Part shown: positions 1 through 8,706 of the stretch, piece by piece
Numbering within the stretch: the first letter of the stretch is position 1
Layout of the letters: each line of letters starts with the position of its first letter
NCBI GenBank assembly: GCA_963800975.1
Contig: CAWDDB010000021.1
Coordinates: 124,001-188,000, forward strand
Direction of reading: 5' to 3'
DNA length: 64,000 bases
Source: JALYGY01 sp963800975
GTDB lineage: Bacteria; Actinomycetota; Rubrobacteria; Rubrobacterales; Rubrobacteraceae
Notes under the pieces: model-generated
Told to the model about the DNA's origin: nothing
The model's input: the letters and a program-made list of their open reading frames with translations, nothing else
Databases searched by the model: none
Program-made: the position numbers and the translations under genes

Positions 1-191
1 CGGCCGAAGACCTCGTCGTTCCCGCCTCTGGCGTAGACCACGTCTCTGACCGCGCTGCCGAAGATCCTCTCCGCCGTCTCGGTTCCCCTGCACTCTCCGC
101 CATGGCATCTGACCGTCTGCGCGAGCGCCGTGCCCGCAGCCAGGAACGTCGCCGCCACCATCACCACGAGCAGATAGGTCGTCCGTTTCAT
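1..191 (-). CDS. Secreted RTX-like calcium-binding repeat protein, N-terminal part only
   Basis: Reading leftwards from an ATG at 191, the protein starts with a clear signal peptide: MKRTTYLL, a hydrophobic stretch, then an Ala-Leu-Ala-Gln cleavage site near residue 26. The mature part begins with a short Cys-containing segment. Just before the window edge a GGNDEVFG motif appears, which is the start of the glycine/aspartate nonapeptide repeats of hemolysin-type calcium-binding proteins. Such proteins are exported and fold on Ca2+. The C-terminal bulk lies outside the window, so size and function are unknown. A purine-rich GAGGGAAGAG site sits upstream of the ATG. Confidence 0.6.
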   Translation of the reverse strand, partial: MKRTTYLLVVMVAATFLAAGTALAQTVRCHGGECRGTETAERIFGSAVRDVVYARGGNDEVFG

Positions 192-229
192 TCAGCCCCG
201 ATCTCTTCCCTCAGGGGGCACGTGTAAGC

Positions 230-245
230 GCGGTTCGCGAACCGC
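230..245. repeat. Perfect 16-bp palindrome, copy 1 of a dispersed family
   Basis: GCGGTTCGCGAACCGC is a perfect palindrome followed by CCCC. It lies between the RTX-like gene and the end of the sugar dehydrogenase gene. The same core recurs at 49019-49034, with variants at 17392-17406, 43998-44029 and 62618-62647. Confidence 0.75.
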
Positions 246-275
246 CCCTTGATGCTCGTAGCCCGAAACCTGCCT

Positions 276-1532
276 TCAACCTTCGTGGGCGATGCGCCTG
301 ACCTCGCCCCCGTTCGCGAAGGTGGTGTAGAAGAGCGCCGTCTCTGACCCGTCCGGCCCGAACGCCAGGGCGACGACGCCGCCCAGGTCGGTGCCGAACT
401 CGGTCCTCCTGAACCCGCCGCCGCTCTTCGGCGTGAGCCTGAAGATCTTGTCGCACACGAAATCGCCGAAGAGGTAGGAGCTGTCGTAGGGGTCAGGCCA
501 GACGCCGTTCGGCACGAAGGCGCCGCCGGTGATCGAGGAGCACCCCGTGTTGTGGCTGTACTCGTGGATCGGGGGCGTCAGCGGTCGCCTGGAGCAGTTC
601 GTAGATCCTGGCCTGCCAGGGTTGTCGTGGCGTCCCTCGCAGAGGTTCCAGCCGTAGTCCGCGCCGCGTCGACCGCGATCTATCTCCTCCCACCTCGCCG
701 CCCCGACGTCGTTGACGAAGAAGCTCGTGCCGGCGGCGTCCGGGTCGAAAGCCATCCTGAAGGGGTTCCTGAACCCTCTGGCGAAGGTCTCGCGGCAGTT
801 ATTTCCCGGCTGGGTGCGTCCCGTGGCATTGCAGCGATCGCTGTTGTCCGGGTTGGTGTAGGGGTTGCCTGGCGGCACGGCGCCCGCGCGGGTTACGCGC
901 AGCACCTTGCCGAGCAGGACGTGCCGGTCGCGTGAGGCGTCATTGTCGCTCTGGCACTGGGACGGCTGGGCGTAGTCGCAGCCGCCATCGCCGACGCTAA
1001 CGTAAAGGTACCCGTCCTTGCCGAAGCGCACGTCGCCCCCGTTGTGGTTGCCGTTGGGCGAAGGGATGTTGGTTATCAGCACTCGCTCGTCTGTGGCGAC
1101 GTTGTCGTCGGAGAGGACGAAGCGGGAGACCCGGTTGACCGGGTTATTCGGGTTGCCCGGCTCCTGAGCCGGGCATACGCCGTGCTTGTTGAACGTGTAG
1201 TAGAGGTAGATGTAGCGGTTGGCCTCGAAGTTGGGGTCGACCGCGACCCCGAGCAGCCCGCGCTCGGAGTTCGCGCACGTCTTGGCGGATATATCCAGCG
1301 CCTGGACGGTGGCCGTTCCTGGCTCGTACACCCGCAACACCCCCGGCTTGGAGGAGATCAGTAGCCGGCCATCGGGCGTGAAGGCCAGCGCCGTCGGCTG
1401 GTCCACGTCCCTGACAAGCTCGTCCGAAAAGCCGCCTGGTACGGTGGCCTGCGCGGTGCCAGAGTAAGACAAGACAGGCAAGACCCCCACGACCAGGGCC
1501 AGAAGGACGAACAGCAGCGCGCGACCTGGCAT
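276..1532 (-). CDS. Secreted PQQ-dependent sugar dehydrogenase (GSDH/sorbosone dehydrogenase family)
   Basis: This 418-residue protein has an N-terminal signal peptide (residues 1 to about 29, ending near AQA) and then a six-bladed beta-propeller of the soluble glucose/sorbosone dehydrogenase family. Family marks include the first-blade QPTALAFTPDGRLLI segment, ERGLLGVAVDPNF near residue 90, the NHNGGDVRFG motif near 163 that holds the catalytic His, and the ARGFRNPFRMAFDPD segment. It would oxidise an aldose to its lactone outside the membrane using PQQ and Ca2+. The ATG has a GGAGAGGA site. Substrate cannot be told from sequence. No PQQ synthesis genes are in the window. Confidence 0.88.
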   Translation of the reverse strand: MPGRALLFVLLALVVGVLPVLSYSGTAQATVPGGFSDELVRDVDQPTALAFTPDGRLLISSKPGVLRVYEPGTATVQALDISAKTCANSERGLLGVAVDPNFEANRYIYLYYTFNKHGVCPAQEPGNPNNPVNRVSRFVLSDDNVATDERVLITNIPSPNGNHNGGDVRFGKDGYLYVSVGDGGCDYAQPSQCQSDNDASRDRHVLLGKVLRVTRAGAVPPGNPYTNPDNSDRCNATGRTQPGNNCRETFARGFRNPFRMAFDPDAAGTSFFVNDVGAARWEEIDRGRRGADYGWNLCEGRHDNPGRPGSTNCSRRPLTPPIHEYSHNTGCSSITGGAFVPNGVWPDPYDSSYLFGDFVCDKIFRLTPKSGGGFRRTEFGTDLGGVVALAFGPDGSETALFYTTFANGGEVRRIAHEG

Positions 1533-1797
1533 CTTTGATTCCTCTCCGGCATGAATCCGACGCGGACCCCCCGCGCAAGAGCGCCGTACGTTTGGAGCAC
1601 CCTACAGCATACAGCCTCCCGGAGACCCATACCAGAAGGCCGAACCTTCGCCCTCAACGTTAGATTGCAAGGCCGGGGCAAAACAAGTTATCCTCACCGC
1701 CTGAGTGTGGCTTCTGGGAGGAACCTAGAGAAGGGGAGGCCATCGTGTACAACTCGGAGGGTCGTGGGCGCCTTCTGATCGGAGAAGGAAAACTTCC

Positions 1798-2748
1798 TTG
1801 AACAGCCTGGTGCTAGGAGGAAACGGCTTCATCGGCGTTCACCTGGTCGAAGGTCTGCTCGACAGGGGTTGTTTAGTAAGGATCTACGACAGGAGCACGA
1901 ACCGTTTTCGCCCCACCTTCCGCGCCGCGGACTACGTGGAGGGGGAGCTCGGCAACCACGGCCTGATCCAGGAGGCCGTCGAGGGGATGGAGGTGGTGTA
2001 TCACCTCGTGAGCACTACCCTGCCGAAGACCTCCAACGACGACCCCATCTACGACGTGCGCTCCAACCTGATAGACACCCTCCAGCTCCTGGAGGCCTGC
2101 GTAAAGGCCGGGGTCCGCAAGGTTGTCTTCGCCTCTTCCGGGGGCACCGTCTACGGTCTGCCGCAGACCGTGCCCATCGCCGAGGACCATCCCACCAACC
2201 CGATAACCTCCTACGGCATCGTCAAGCTTGCCATAGAGAAGTACCTCGGCTTCTTCCGCCAAATGCACGGTCTGGACTACGCCGCGCTGCGCATCTCGAA
2301 CCCGTACGGCCCCTACCAGCACCCGGGCGGCCAGCAGGGGGCCATCGCCGTCTTCCTGCACCGCCTCTACACCGGTCAGCCCATAACGATCTGGGGCGAC
2401 GGCAGGGTGGTGCGCGACTACCTCTACGTCGCCGACCTCGTTGAGGCGCTGGTGCTCGCGGCCGAGGTCGAGACCCCGAGCAAGGTGCTCAACGTCGGCA
2501 GCGGGCGGGGTACCTCGCTCAACGAGCTCAGCGCGCTCATCGCCGAGGTGACCGGCGAGCGGCCCGAGTTCGAGTACAGGGCGGGTCGGGCGCTGGACGT
2601 GCCGGCGAACGTGCTGGAGGTCGGCAGGGTTCGGGAGGAGCTGGGCTGGAGCCCCCGGACGGGGCTGGACGAGGGCACGGCCCACACGTGGGACTGGATC
2701 CGGACGCTGCAGGAAGACAACCTGGAGCAAGAAGTCAGGAGGGGCTGA
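1798..2748 (+). CDS. NAD-dependent sugar-nucleotide epimerase/dehydratase (extended SDR, GalE-like)
   Basis: The 316-residue protein has the Rossmann motif GGNGFIG at residues 7-13, the active-site strand FASSGGTVYG at 111-120 and the catalytic pair Tyr139/Lys143 in SYGIVK. The RISNPYGPYQHPGGQQG segment is typical of UDP-glucose 4-epimerase and dTDP-glucose dehydratase relatives. It would convert an NDP-sugar in the cytoplasm for the glycan locus that follows. The start is a TTG with GGAGAAGG eight bases upstream. It is the first plus-strand gene of the polysaccharide region. The exact epimerisation or dehydration cannot be decided. Confidence 0.87.
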   Translation: MNSLVLGGNGFIGVHLVEGLLDRGCLVRIYDRSTNRFRPTFRAADYVEGELGNHGLIQEAVEGMEVVYHLVSTTLPKTSNDDPIYDVRSNLIDTLQLLEACVKAGVRKVVFASSGGTVYGLPQTVPIAEDHPTNPITSYGIVKLAIEKYLGFFRQMHGLDYAALRISNPYGPYQHPGGQQGAIAVFLHRLYTGQPITIWGDGRVVRDYLYVADLVEALVLAAEVETPSKVLNVGSGRGTSLNELSALIAEVTGERPEFEYRAGRALDVPANVLEVGRVREELGWSPRTGLDEGTAHTWDWIRTLQEDNLEQEVRRG

Positions 2749-2885
2749 CCGCCGGCGGGGCCGGCCCTCCTCTCTCGCAAGAAGCCTGGAAGTCAAGCCC
2801 GGGCTTCAAGCCTCCCCGTGGTTAGCAGACGCTGGCCGAAGTTTGTATAGTGCCCGGCGAGAGAGCGCGAAAGAGAGAGCGGGTT

Positions 2886-3695
2886 GTGAGCGACCAGTTG
2901 ATCATCGCGGGTTTCCACCGCAGCGGCACATCGGCCACCACGCAGCTGTTGCATCGGGCGGGCCTGTTCCTGGGCGACGAGCTGCTCGAGGCGCTGCCGT
3001 CCAACCCGTACGGGCACTTCGAGGACAGGGAGGTGGTGGACCTACACCAGCAGATACTCTACGGCAACGAGCGTACCTGGCTCGTCGACGAGCCGTTCTT
3101 ACCCGTGGTGTCTCCTGCCCACTGGCACAAGATGCGCCGGATAACAGAGCGCCGAAACACCGAGCACCGCCTGTGGGGGTTCAAGGATCCGCGGGTTTGC
3201 CTCTTCATCATGTTGTGGAAGTATCTGCTCCCGGACATGAAAGTCCTGCTCGTATACCGGCACTTCTCCGAGGTGACGCGCTCGCTCGGCCAGCGCCACT
3301 CGACGGAGCTCTTCCTCAACCGGGGCAACAGGTTCGTGCACCAGCGGTTCTGGGAGGAGCCTGACCTCGCGCTCAAGATGTGGCTGGTCCACAACAGGGC
3401 CCTGCTTGGGTTCGCCCGCGCCTACCCCGAGGACACCCTGGCCCTCTCCATGGCGATGATCCGGGACGGGTTCCCGATAGTGCGGACCATACGGCAACGC
3501 TGGGGGTTCGAGCTCGAAGACGTGCTGCCCGGCGAGGCTTTCGACCCCGGGGTTGTCGCCCGCAGGACCGGCCGTCAGCCGATCTCGGACCGGCGCCTGA
3601 TCGGCGAGGTCGGGGCGACTTGGGAGGCGTTGGAGAAGCTCGGCCGGGATACCGAGAGGATGCTGACTGAGGAGGTCGCGCTTGTCGGAAGGTGA
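2886..3695 (+). CDS. Sulfotransferase family protein (first of five)
   Basis: The protein opens with IIAGFHRSGTSATTQLL, the 5'-phosphosulfate loop of PAPS-dependent sulfotransferases, within its first 20 residues. The 3'-phosphate-binding segment VLLVYRHFSEVTRSLGQR follows. An earlier in-frame GTG exists at 2850, but GTG 2886 has a GAGAGAG site at the right distance and places the P-loop at the usual depth, so it is preferred (about 269 residues). It should transfer sulfate from PAPS to a hydroxyl, here probably of a glycan or lipid-linked sugar. The next gene starts before this one stops, which indicates translational coupling. Confidence 0.82.
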   Translation: MSDQLIIAGFHRSGTSATTQLLHRAGLFLGDELLEALPSNPYGHFEDREVVDLHQQILYGNERTWLVDEPFLPVVSPAHWHKMRRITERRNTEHRLWGFKDPRVCLFIMLWKYLLPDMKVLLVYRHFSEVTRSLGQRHSTELFLNRGNRFVHQRFWEEPDLALKMWLVHNRALLGFARAYPEDTLALSMAMIRDGFPIVRTIRQRWGFELEDVLPGEAFDPGVVARRTGRQPISDRRLIGEVGATWEALEKLGRDTERMLTEEVALVGR

Positions 3696-4149
3696 ATTCT
3701 ACGCGCCGACCGATCTGGACGCATTGAGGATGGAGAACGAGCTCCTCGCCTTCGAGGTGCGCTTTCTCAAGACCCGCCTTGGCCGGTCGGGGAACAGACT
3801 CGGGTCTTCCACCCCGCTGAGCCGCATCTCGTACCTCGCGGAGGCGAAGGGGGATCTCATCCTGTTGCTGAGACGCCTGGGAGAGAGCCCGCTCGGCCCC
3901 GTTTTCCGGCTCCAGAGGAACTACCGCGTCCTCGAGGACCGATACCTCAGGTTCCCCGAGCCCGAGGGGCCGCCGGATTCGCCCCACCAGATCGCACGCC
4001 TCGAAGGGGCAGAGACGGATCTCACTCTGCTGCTGAGGCGCCTGGAGAGGCCACCGCTTGGCCTATTGTTCCGGCGCAGGAAGAGCTTCCGGACACTGCA
4101 AGAGCGCTACCTCTCTGAGGAAAATGCAGCGGGTCCAGACGCAAAGTAA
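3682..4149 (+). CDS. Uncharacterised protein with two internal ~38-residue repeats
   Basis: This 155-residue product has no family I recognise. It starts at TTG 3682 with GAGGAGG just upstream, overlapping the sulfotransferase end by 14 bases. It contains two related units. The first is around residues 52-90 (DLILLLRRLGESPLGPVF, then RVLEDRYL) and the second around 109-146 (DLTLLLRRLERPPLGLLF, then RTLQERYL). Both are basic, amphipathic and probably helical. The first 35 residues look like a short coiled coil. No signal peptide or membrane segment is seen. Position between a sulfotransferase and a methyltransferase suggests an accessory role in glycan modification. Confidence 0.7.
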   Translation: MSEGEFYAPTDLDALRMENELLAFEVRFLKTRLGRSGNRLGSSTPLSRISYLAEAKGDLILLLRRLGESPLGPVFRLQRNYRVLEDRYLRFPEPEGPPDSPHQIARLEGAETDLTLLLRRLERPPLGLLFRRRKSFRTLQERYLSEENAAGPDAK

Positions 4150-5203
4150 CACGGTCGGCGGTCCGGTCATCTACGCTGGAAGGTTCTCCGATCGTGTGGC
4201 GGGAGCGCAGCTACCGCACGGCTGCCCTGTGCTCGACGAATGGGACGTGCTGCCCACGATGCTGGCCGACGTAATGGAGAAGGCGACCGCGCTCGTGATC
4301 CTGGACCCGCTCTCTTTCCCTTTCGAGGTAATGACACCCGAGCAGTGGGACGTTCCGATGACCGTCGTGCTCCCCGCGGGTTTCGATGCCGGGTTCCTCG
4401 GGGCGGTGTTCGGGGCGCCGCTTTTCGGGCACCTGACCTTCTTCGACCGCGTGATAACTCCAGAGGGCCCCGCCGTCTGGGAGGAGCTGCGCCGCGGCAA
4501 CCGATGGGCCGAGAGCCAGCGCGTCGAGGCGGGGAACGGATCCCTTGAGGAGGCCGTCGCCGAGATCCTCGCCGTGCTGGAGGCGGAAGCCGCGGCTGGG
4601 AGCGTTCTGGGCGACGGCTCGCGCAAGGCCATACACCAGGCGCAGGCGAGGGTGCTCCACCCGCAGCTCGTCGCAGCGCTCGGCGCGCGCGACGAAGACG
4701 TCCCCTACGACGTCCTGGAGGTCGGCTCTGGGACCGGTCGCTGGGTGCCTAGCTTCGACCTCGACAGGACCCGCTACTACGGGCTCGACACCAGCGAGGC
4801 CCAGTTGGCCGAGGCGCGCGCCAACTTCCCAGAGGCCCGCTTCGACCGAGTTGGGACTGGCCTCGGCTTCCCCCACGAGGACGAGAGCTTCGACCTCGCC
4901 TTCTGCGTCGGCATCATGCCCCATTACCCCGCGCCGGCCAAAAGGGTTCTGCTCTCGGAGATGTGGCGGGTGGTAAGCTCCGGCGGGCGGCTCATTTTTC
5001 TGGAGGACTTTGTCTTCGCGAAGAGCTCGGGGGGAGCGGCCGTCTACCCGATGTCGGTGCAGGGGTTCGTCGAGCTGCTACTCGAGGCGACGAACGGGCA
5101 GGTAGTCCTCGAGCACGTCGAGTCGGTCCGGTACCCGCGTGAGGACATGACGAGGGGCGGGCTCCTCGCTGTCTCCAGGCTCGGGGTGCCGCGAAGGTGG
5201 TAG
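4124..5203 (+). CDS. Class I SAM-dependent methyltransferase with N-terminal extension
   Basis: The ATG at 4124 follows CTGAGGAAA and overlaps the previous gene by 26 bases. The C-terminal half is a Rossmann methyltransferase: motif I VLEVGSGTGRW near residues 197-207, a YYGLDTSEAQL acidic-loop strand, and a Methyltransf_11-like segment FDLAFCVGIMPHYP. The first ~180 residues are not a known domain to me. They contain a LVILDPLSFPFEVM segment and may be a degenerate nucleotide-binding or partner domain. It probably methylates a sugar or a terminal residue of the glycan. The next gene overlaps its stop by 7 bases. Confidence 0.8.
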   Translation: MQRVQTQSNTVGGPVIYAGRFSDRVAGAQLPHGCPVLDEWDVLPTMLADVMEKATALVILDPLSFPFEVMTPEQWDVPMTVVLPAGFDAGFLGAVFGAPLFGHLTFFDRVITPEGPAVWEELRRGNRWAESQRVEAGNGSLEEAVAEILAVLEAEAAAGSVLGDGSRKAIHQAQARVLHPQLVAALGARDEDVPYDVLEVGSGTGRWVPSFDLDRTRYYGLDTSEAQLAEARANFPEARFDRVGTGLGFPHEDESFDLAFCVGIMPHYPAPAKRVLLSEMWRVVSSGGRLIFLEDFVFAKSSGGAAVYPMSVQGFVELLLEATNGQVVLEHVESVRYPREDMTRGGLLAVSRLGVPRRW

Positions 5204-6357
5204 AGGGCAACGTCTTTATCCTCTCAAACGATGTCGTCCCGAGCCTCGGTATGCCGGTCGCGGCCCCTGGCCTGCGGGCGTTCGGGCTCGCCGAGGGCCT
5301 GCGCGCGAACGGCGTCAAGGCGAAGACGGTCGTCACCCGCGGCTTCGTCGACCGTCAGTGGCTGCGGTTTGGCCGCTCCGTCCCGCACCCGACCGCGCCC
5401 AACGTCGAGATCGTCGGCGCGAACCGCCTCGCCGCCTACCTCAAGGCCAACGCACCCGCCGTCGCGATCCTCATAAACAGCAACCAAGTGGACCACCTGA
5501 GGCCGATACGGGGCGTCCGGTACGTGCTGGACTTCTTCGCGCCCAAGATGCTGGAGACGCTCTACCAGCACGGTGAAGGGTACCCCAAGGAAGAGCTCGC
5601 CACGCTCAGGCGGCGCAAGATCCGGGCCATAGAGCTGGCCGACGCGTTCATCGTGAACGGCAAGAAGAAGCTCCCCTACTTCCTGGCCTGGATGCTCCAG
5701 GCAGACCGCGACGTGCGCAAGCTGCCGGTCGAGGTCGTCAACATGTGCGCCCCGATAGCCTTCTCGGGTGAGGCCGGCACCGTCGGGAAGGGCGTGAGGT
5801 TCGCCGTCGCCGGGTACCTGCAGTCCTGGAGCACGCTGGGGCGCTGGGTCGAGGTGGTCGAGCGGGCGCTCGACCATCCGGAGATGAGCCTCGACGTGCT
5901 GCTGCCGTGGCACTGGGGCGGGGGGGTAGCGCGCTCGCACGAGTCCAGGGACGACCTCGACCGGCTGGAGCGCCACGCCTCGGTCACGGCCCACGGCACC
6001 ATGACGTTCTCCGAGTTCCAGAAGTTCCTCTTGGGCGTGGACGTCAGCATAGATCTCTTCCAGCACAACCTCGAGCGCGAGTATGCGATGGTGACGCGCT
6101 CTATTATCTCGCTCGCGTGCGGGGTGCCCGTCATTCACCCGCCCTTCACCGAGGTGTCGCCCATGATCTCCGAGTACGACGCCGGCTGGCTCGTGGACCC
6201 GCCGGATACGGCGACGCTGGAGGGCGTGATCGGGAACATCCTGGAGGACCCAGACCTCGTGCGGCGCAAAAAGGAGAACGCCAGGGCACTCGCCGCCGAG
6301 ATGCTCGACCCGGCGGTGGCGGTGAAACCGCTGTTGCGGATCGTGGAGGGCCTGTAG
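5197..6357 (+). CDS. Glycosyltransferase, GT4-like (GT-B fold)
   Basis: This 386-residue protein starts at GTG 5197 inside the end of the methyltransferase gene. The N-terminal domain has VAAPGLRAFGLAEGLRANG, the open site typical of GT-B enzymes. The C-terminal domain has a nucleotide-sugar site around SLACGVPVIHPPFTEVSPMI and an EYDAGWLVDPPD loop, as in GT4 family members. No membrane segment is seen, so it should act at the inner membrane face on a lipid-linked glycan. It overlaps the next glycosyltransferase gene by one base (TAGTG). Confidence 0.8.
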   Translation: MVEGNVFILSNDVVPSLGMPVAAPGLRAFGLAEGLRANGVKAKTVVTRGFVDRQWLRFGRSVPHPTAPNVEIVGANRLAAYLKANAPAVAILINSNQVDHLRPIRGVRYVLDFFAPKMLETLYQHGEGYPKEELATLRRRKIRAIELADAFIVNGKKKLPYFLAWMLQADRDVRKLPVEVVNMCAPIAFSGEAGTVGKGVRFAVAGYLQSWSTLGRWVEVVERALDHPEMSLDVLLPWHWGGGVARSHESRDDLDRLERHASVTAHGTMTFSEFQKFLLGVDVSIDLFQHNLEREYAMVTRSIISLACGVPVIHPPFTEVSPMISEYDAGWLVDPPDTATLEGVIGNILEDPDLVRRKKENARALAAEMLDPAVAVKPLLRIVEGL

Positions 6358-7391
6358 TGCGCGGCTGGAAGCGGATGTACTTCATGACTCCGACGTTCAG
6401 GCCCGTCGGCGGGGTCGTGAAGATCTTCGACTACGTCAACCACGCCCTCTCTTTGGGCTACGAGCCTATCATCGCCTGCCCGGAGCACTACAGACCCACG
6501 CTGCCGCTATTTGAGATCCCACGTTTCTCCGGCATCGCGCCGCAGAACGGCGTCCGGTTCACGAGCCTGGAGCAGGTCGCCGTCGGCCCCAGCGACCTGG
6601 CCTTCCTCTCCTGGCCGACGCACTACGAGGTTCTGGAGCCCCGTCTCAGCCGCTGGACGCGCCACGAGCAGGTCATCTTTATCGTGCAGAATGTCCGCTG
6701 GGCCAACCCGACTTTCGCGGGCGGCTACGCGCTCAGGCTCCTCTCTCGCCCCATGGCCCGCATAATGACCAACGACGTGGTGTTGGAGGCGGTAATGCCG
6801 TACCTGAACCGCTCCTCGATCTCTGAGGTCATCCTGCTCGGCAACGAGTCCGGCTTCTTCGCGAAGGAGCGAAAGGGCGCTCTCGGGAACCCGGTGAGGG
6901 TGGGATACACCACGTGGAAGAGCGGGGTAGGCGACGAGGTGGCCCGGTTGCTGGCCGACGACCCCGGATTCGAGTTTCGGGCGATACGCGAGCCGGTCGG
7001 GTGGAAGGAGCTGCGCGAGCTCTACCACTGGTCCGACGTGTTCCTGGCGACGCCTCTCGTCGAGGAGGGGTTCTACATGCCAGGCCTGGAGGCGATGGCC
7101 GCGGGGGCGGTCGTGGTCTCATCCGACGCCGGCGGCAACCGCGCCTACTGCCGCTTCGGGGAGAACTGCGTCGAGGTCGGTTTCGAGGACGCAGGAAGCT
7201 ACGTGGGGGCCCTCAAGAACCTGCGCCAAGACGGCGCTGGCGAGGCAGAGCGGCTGCGGCGGGCCGGCTACGAGACGTTGGGGCAGCACACCCTGGAGCA
7301 CGAGCGCGAGCGTTTCGGCGAGTTCATGGGTCGTTTGACCTCCCACCTGGATCAGCTCGGGCCCGGGTTCCGGCCACTCGACGCGCCCTAG
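6357..7391 (+). CDS. Glycosyltransferase (GT-B, GT4-like), second of a pair
   Basis: The start is taken as GTG 6357, which shares its first base with the TAG stop of the preceding gene and has GGAGGGCC upstream; an open frame continues further left but only as a shadow. About 344 residues. The N-terminal segment MYFMTPTFRPVGGVVKIFDYVN is the glycine-rich acceptor loop. The C-terminal donor site reads TPLVEEGFYMPGLEAMAAGAVVV, with the Glu-rich EEGFxxPGLEAMAAG signature of GT4 enzymes. It likely adds the next sugar after the previous enzyme. Confidence 0.82.
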   Translation: MRGWKRMYFMTPTFRPVGGVVKIFDYVNHALSLGYEPIIACPEHYRPTLPLFEIPRFSGIAPQNGVRFTSLEQVAVGPSDLAFLSWPTHYEVLEPRLSRWTRHEQVIFIVQNVRWANPTFAGGYALRLLSRPMARIMTNDVVLEAVMPYLNRSSISEVILLGNESGFFAKERKGALGNPVRVGYTTWKSGVGDEVARLLADDPGFEFRAIREPVGWKELRELYHWSDVFLATPLVEEGFYMPGLEAMAAGAVVVSSDAGGNRAYCRFGENCVEVGFEDAGSYVGALKNLRQDGAGEAERLRRAGYETLGQHTLEHERERFGEFMGRLTSHLDQLGPGFRPLDAP

Positions 7392-7581
7392 AGCGGTTCG
7401 CAGAGAGCAAGGGCTTGTGGAGAAGGTTTTTGGGTTCCAGGTTCTAGGTATTCAGGTCCTTAGATTATCGGGCTCGGTCGGGGGCCGAGGCCCGTCGCCT
7501 CCATACCCAAAAGACCTTAGGGCCTCAGAACCAAGAAGCCTAGCTCTATCAAAGGCGCTACCCTTTCGCAAACCGCTTTAG
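7388..7581. repeat. Imperfect inverted repeat bounding an intergenic block
   Basis: CTAGAGCGGTTCGC at 7388-7401 is matched in inverted form by GCAAACCGCTTTAG at 7568-7581 (12 of 14 positions). The DNA between holds no gene. It contains AT-richer, low-complexity stretches such as GGTTCCAGGTTCTAGG. It ends just before the promoter of the sulfotransferase pair. Confidence 0.45.
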
Positions 7582-7584
7582 AGC

Positions 7585-7613
7585 TTGACAAGCCCGGCGC
7601 CCGATCCGATGAT
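7585..7613 (+). promoter_or_regulatory. Probable sigma-70-type promoter of the sulfotransferase pair
   Basis: A perfect -35 box TTGACA (7585-7590) is followed after 17 bases by GATGAT (7608-7613) as -10. The start would fall near 7620, about 57 bases before the ATG at 7677, which has a good AGGAGG site. The upstream glycosyltransferase gene ends at 7391, so an independent promoter is expected here. Confidence 0.5.
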
Positions 7614-7676
7614 AGTCGGGTTGCGCCTGGTCCAAGGACCACGGGAGGAACCTCAAACATCCCAGGAGGACCAACA

Positions 7677-8687
7677 ATGTTCCCCGACTTCATCGGAATA
7701 GGCGCACAGAAGGCGGGCACGACGTGGCTGCATCGCAACCTCCAGGCCCACCCCGACCTCTACATGCCGAGAAAAGAGGTCCACTACTTCGACCGCAAGA
7801 TCAGGGACCGCACCAACCCCGTGAGCAGGTTCTTCGGCAAGCGCGACATCGACGTGCAGTGGCGCAGGCAGGTCAAGCGCACCGCGCTGCAGCTCGCGAG
7901 GAGGCCCTCCGCGGGCGACCTGGTGTGGAACTTCAACTACTACATGAGGCCGTACAACGATAGGTGGTACGGCCAGGTATTCGAGCCCAAAGGCGGGAAG
8001 GTGGCGGGGGAGATCACGCCGGCCTACTCGGCGCTCGACCGGGAGCGGGTGACCCACGTCCATGAGCTCGTGCCAGACGCGAAGATCATCTTCATGATGC
8101 GCAACCCTATAGAGCGCGCCTGGTCCCAGACCGTCATGAGCTTCGACAAGACCGAGAAGGGGTCCTTCGCCTCGGTCTCGGACGAGGAGCTGTTCAAGAA
8201 GATCGGGCGCAACAGCACCTACAAGCTCTCGAACTACCTCAGGACGTTCGAGAACTGGGGCGCCTTCTACCCGCCCGAGCGCTTCTTCGTCGGGTTTCTG
8301 GAGGACAGCAGCTTCCTGCCCCTGCGGCTGCTGAGCAGCATCTACGCCTTCCTGGGTGTCGACCCCGACTTTGAGCCCCCGCTCTTGGAGAAGAAGATCC
8401 ACACCAGGTCCACCGGCACGATGCCGGTCAAGGTCGCCGTCCACCTGGCGAAGAACTTCAGGGAAGAGATCTCGCGCCTCGAGGAGCGCTTCGGCGGGTA
8501 CGCCTCGTTCTGGCTGTACTGCGCCGACAGGCTGATCGAGGACCCGCCCGAGGGCGAGGAGATGACCTACCCGCTCTTCGAGTCCTACCTCTGGGAGGAG
8601 TGGGCGAAGGGGCCCGAGGGTTCGGCCGGCCTCGGCTCGAGCCGGGCGCAGAGCGGTCCCCTGTCGTCCATCCAGGTGGTGACGTGA
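7677..8687 (+). CDS. Sulfotransferase domain protein (heparan-sulfotransferase-like), tandem copy 1
   Basis: This 336-residue enzyme begins FPDFIGIGAQKAGTTWL, the QKAGTTWL 5'-PAPS loop of carbohydrate sulfotransferases, followed by HPDLYMPRKEVHYFD. The 3'-phosphate site IIFMMRNPIERAWSQ is at about residue 137. The segment ERFFVGFLEDSSF and the FLGVDPDFEPP block are also typical. It should use PAPS to sulfate a sugar. It is strongly similar along its length to the next gene, so the two arose by tandem duplication. The start is an ATG with CCCAGGAGGACC upstream. Confidence 0.88.
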   Translation: MFPDFIGIGAQKAGTTWLHRNLQAHPDLYMPRKEVHYFDRKIRDRTNPVSRFFGKRDIDVQWRRQVKRTALQLARRPSAGDLVWNFNYYMRPYNDRWYGQVFEPKGGKVAGEITPAYSALDRERVTHVHELVPDAKIIFMMRNPIERAWSQTVMSFDKTEKGSFASVSDEELFKKIGRNSTYKLSNYLRTFENWGAFYPPERFFVGFLEDSSFLPLRLLSSIYAFLGVDPDFEPPLLEKKIHTRSTGTMPVKVAVHLAKNFREEISRLEERFGGYASFWLYCADRLIEDPPEGEEMTYPLFESYLWEEWAKGPEGSAGLGSSRAQSGPLSSIQVVT

Positions 8688-8706
8688 GGCATCCGGTTGC
8701 GGGTCA

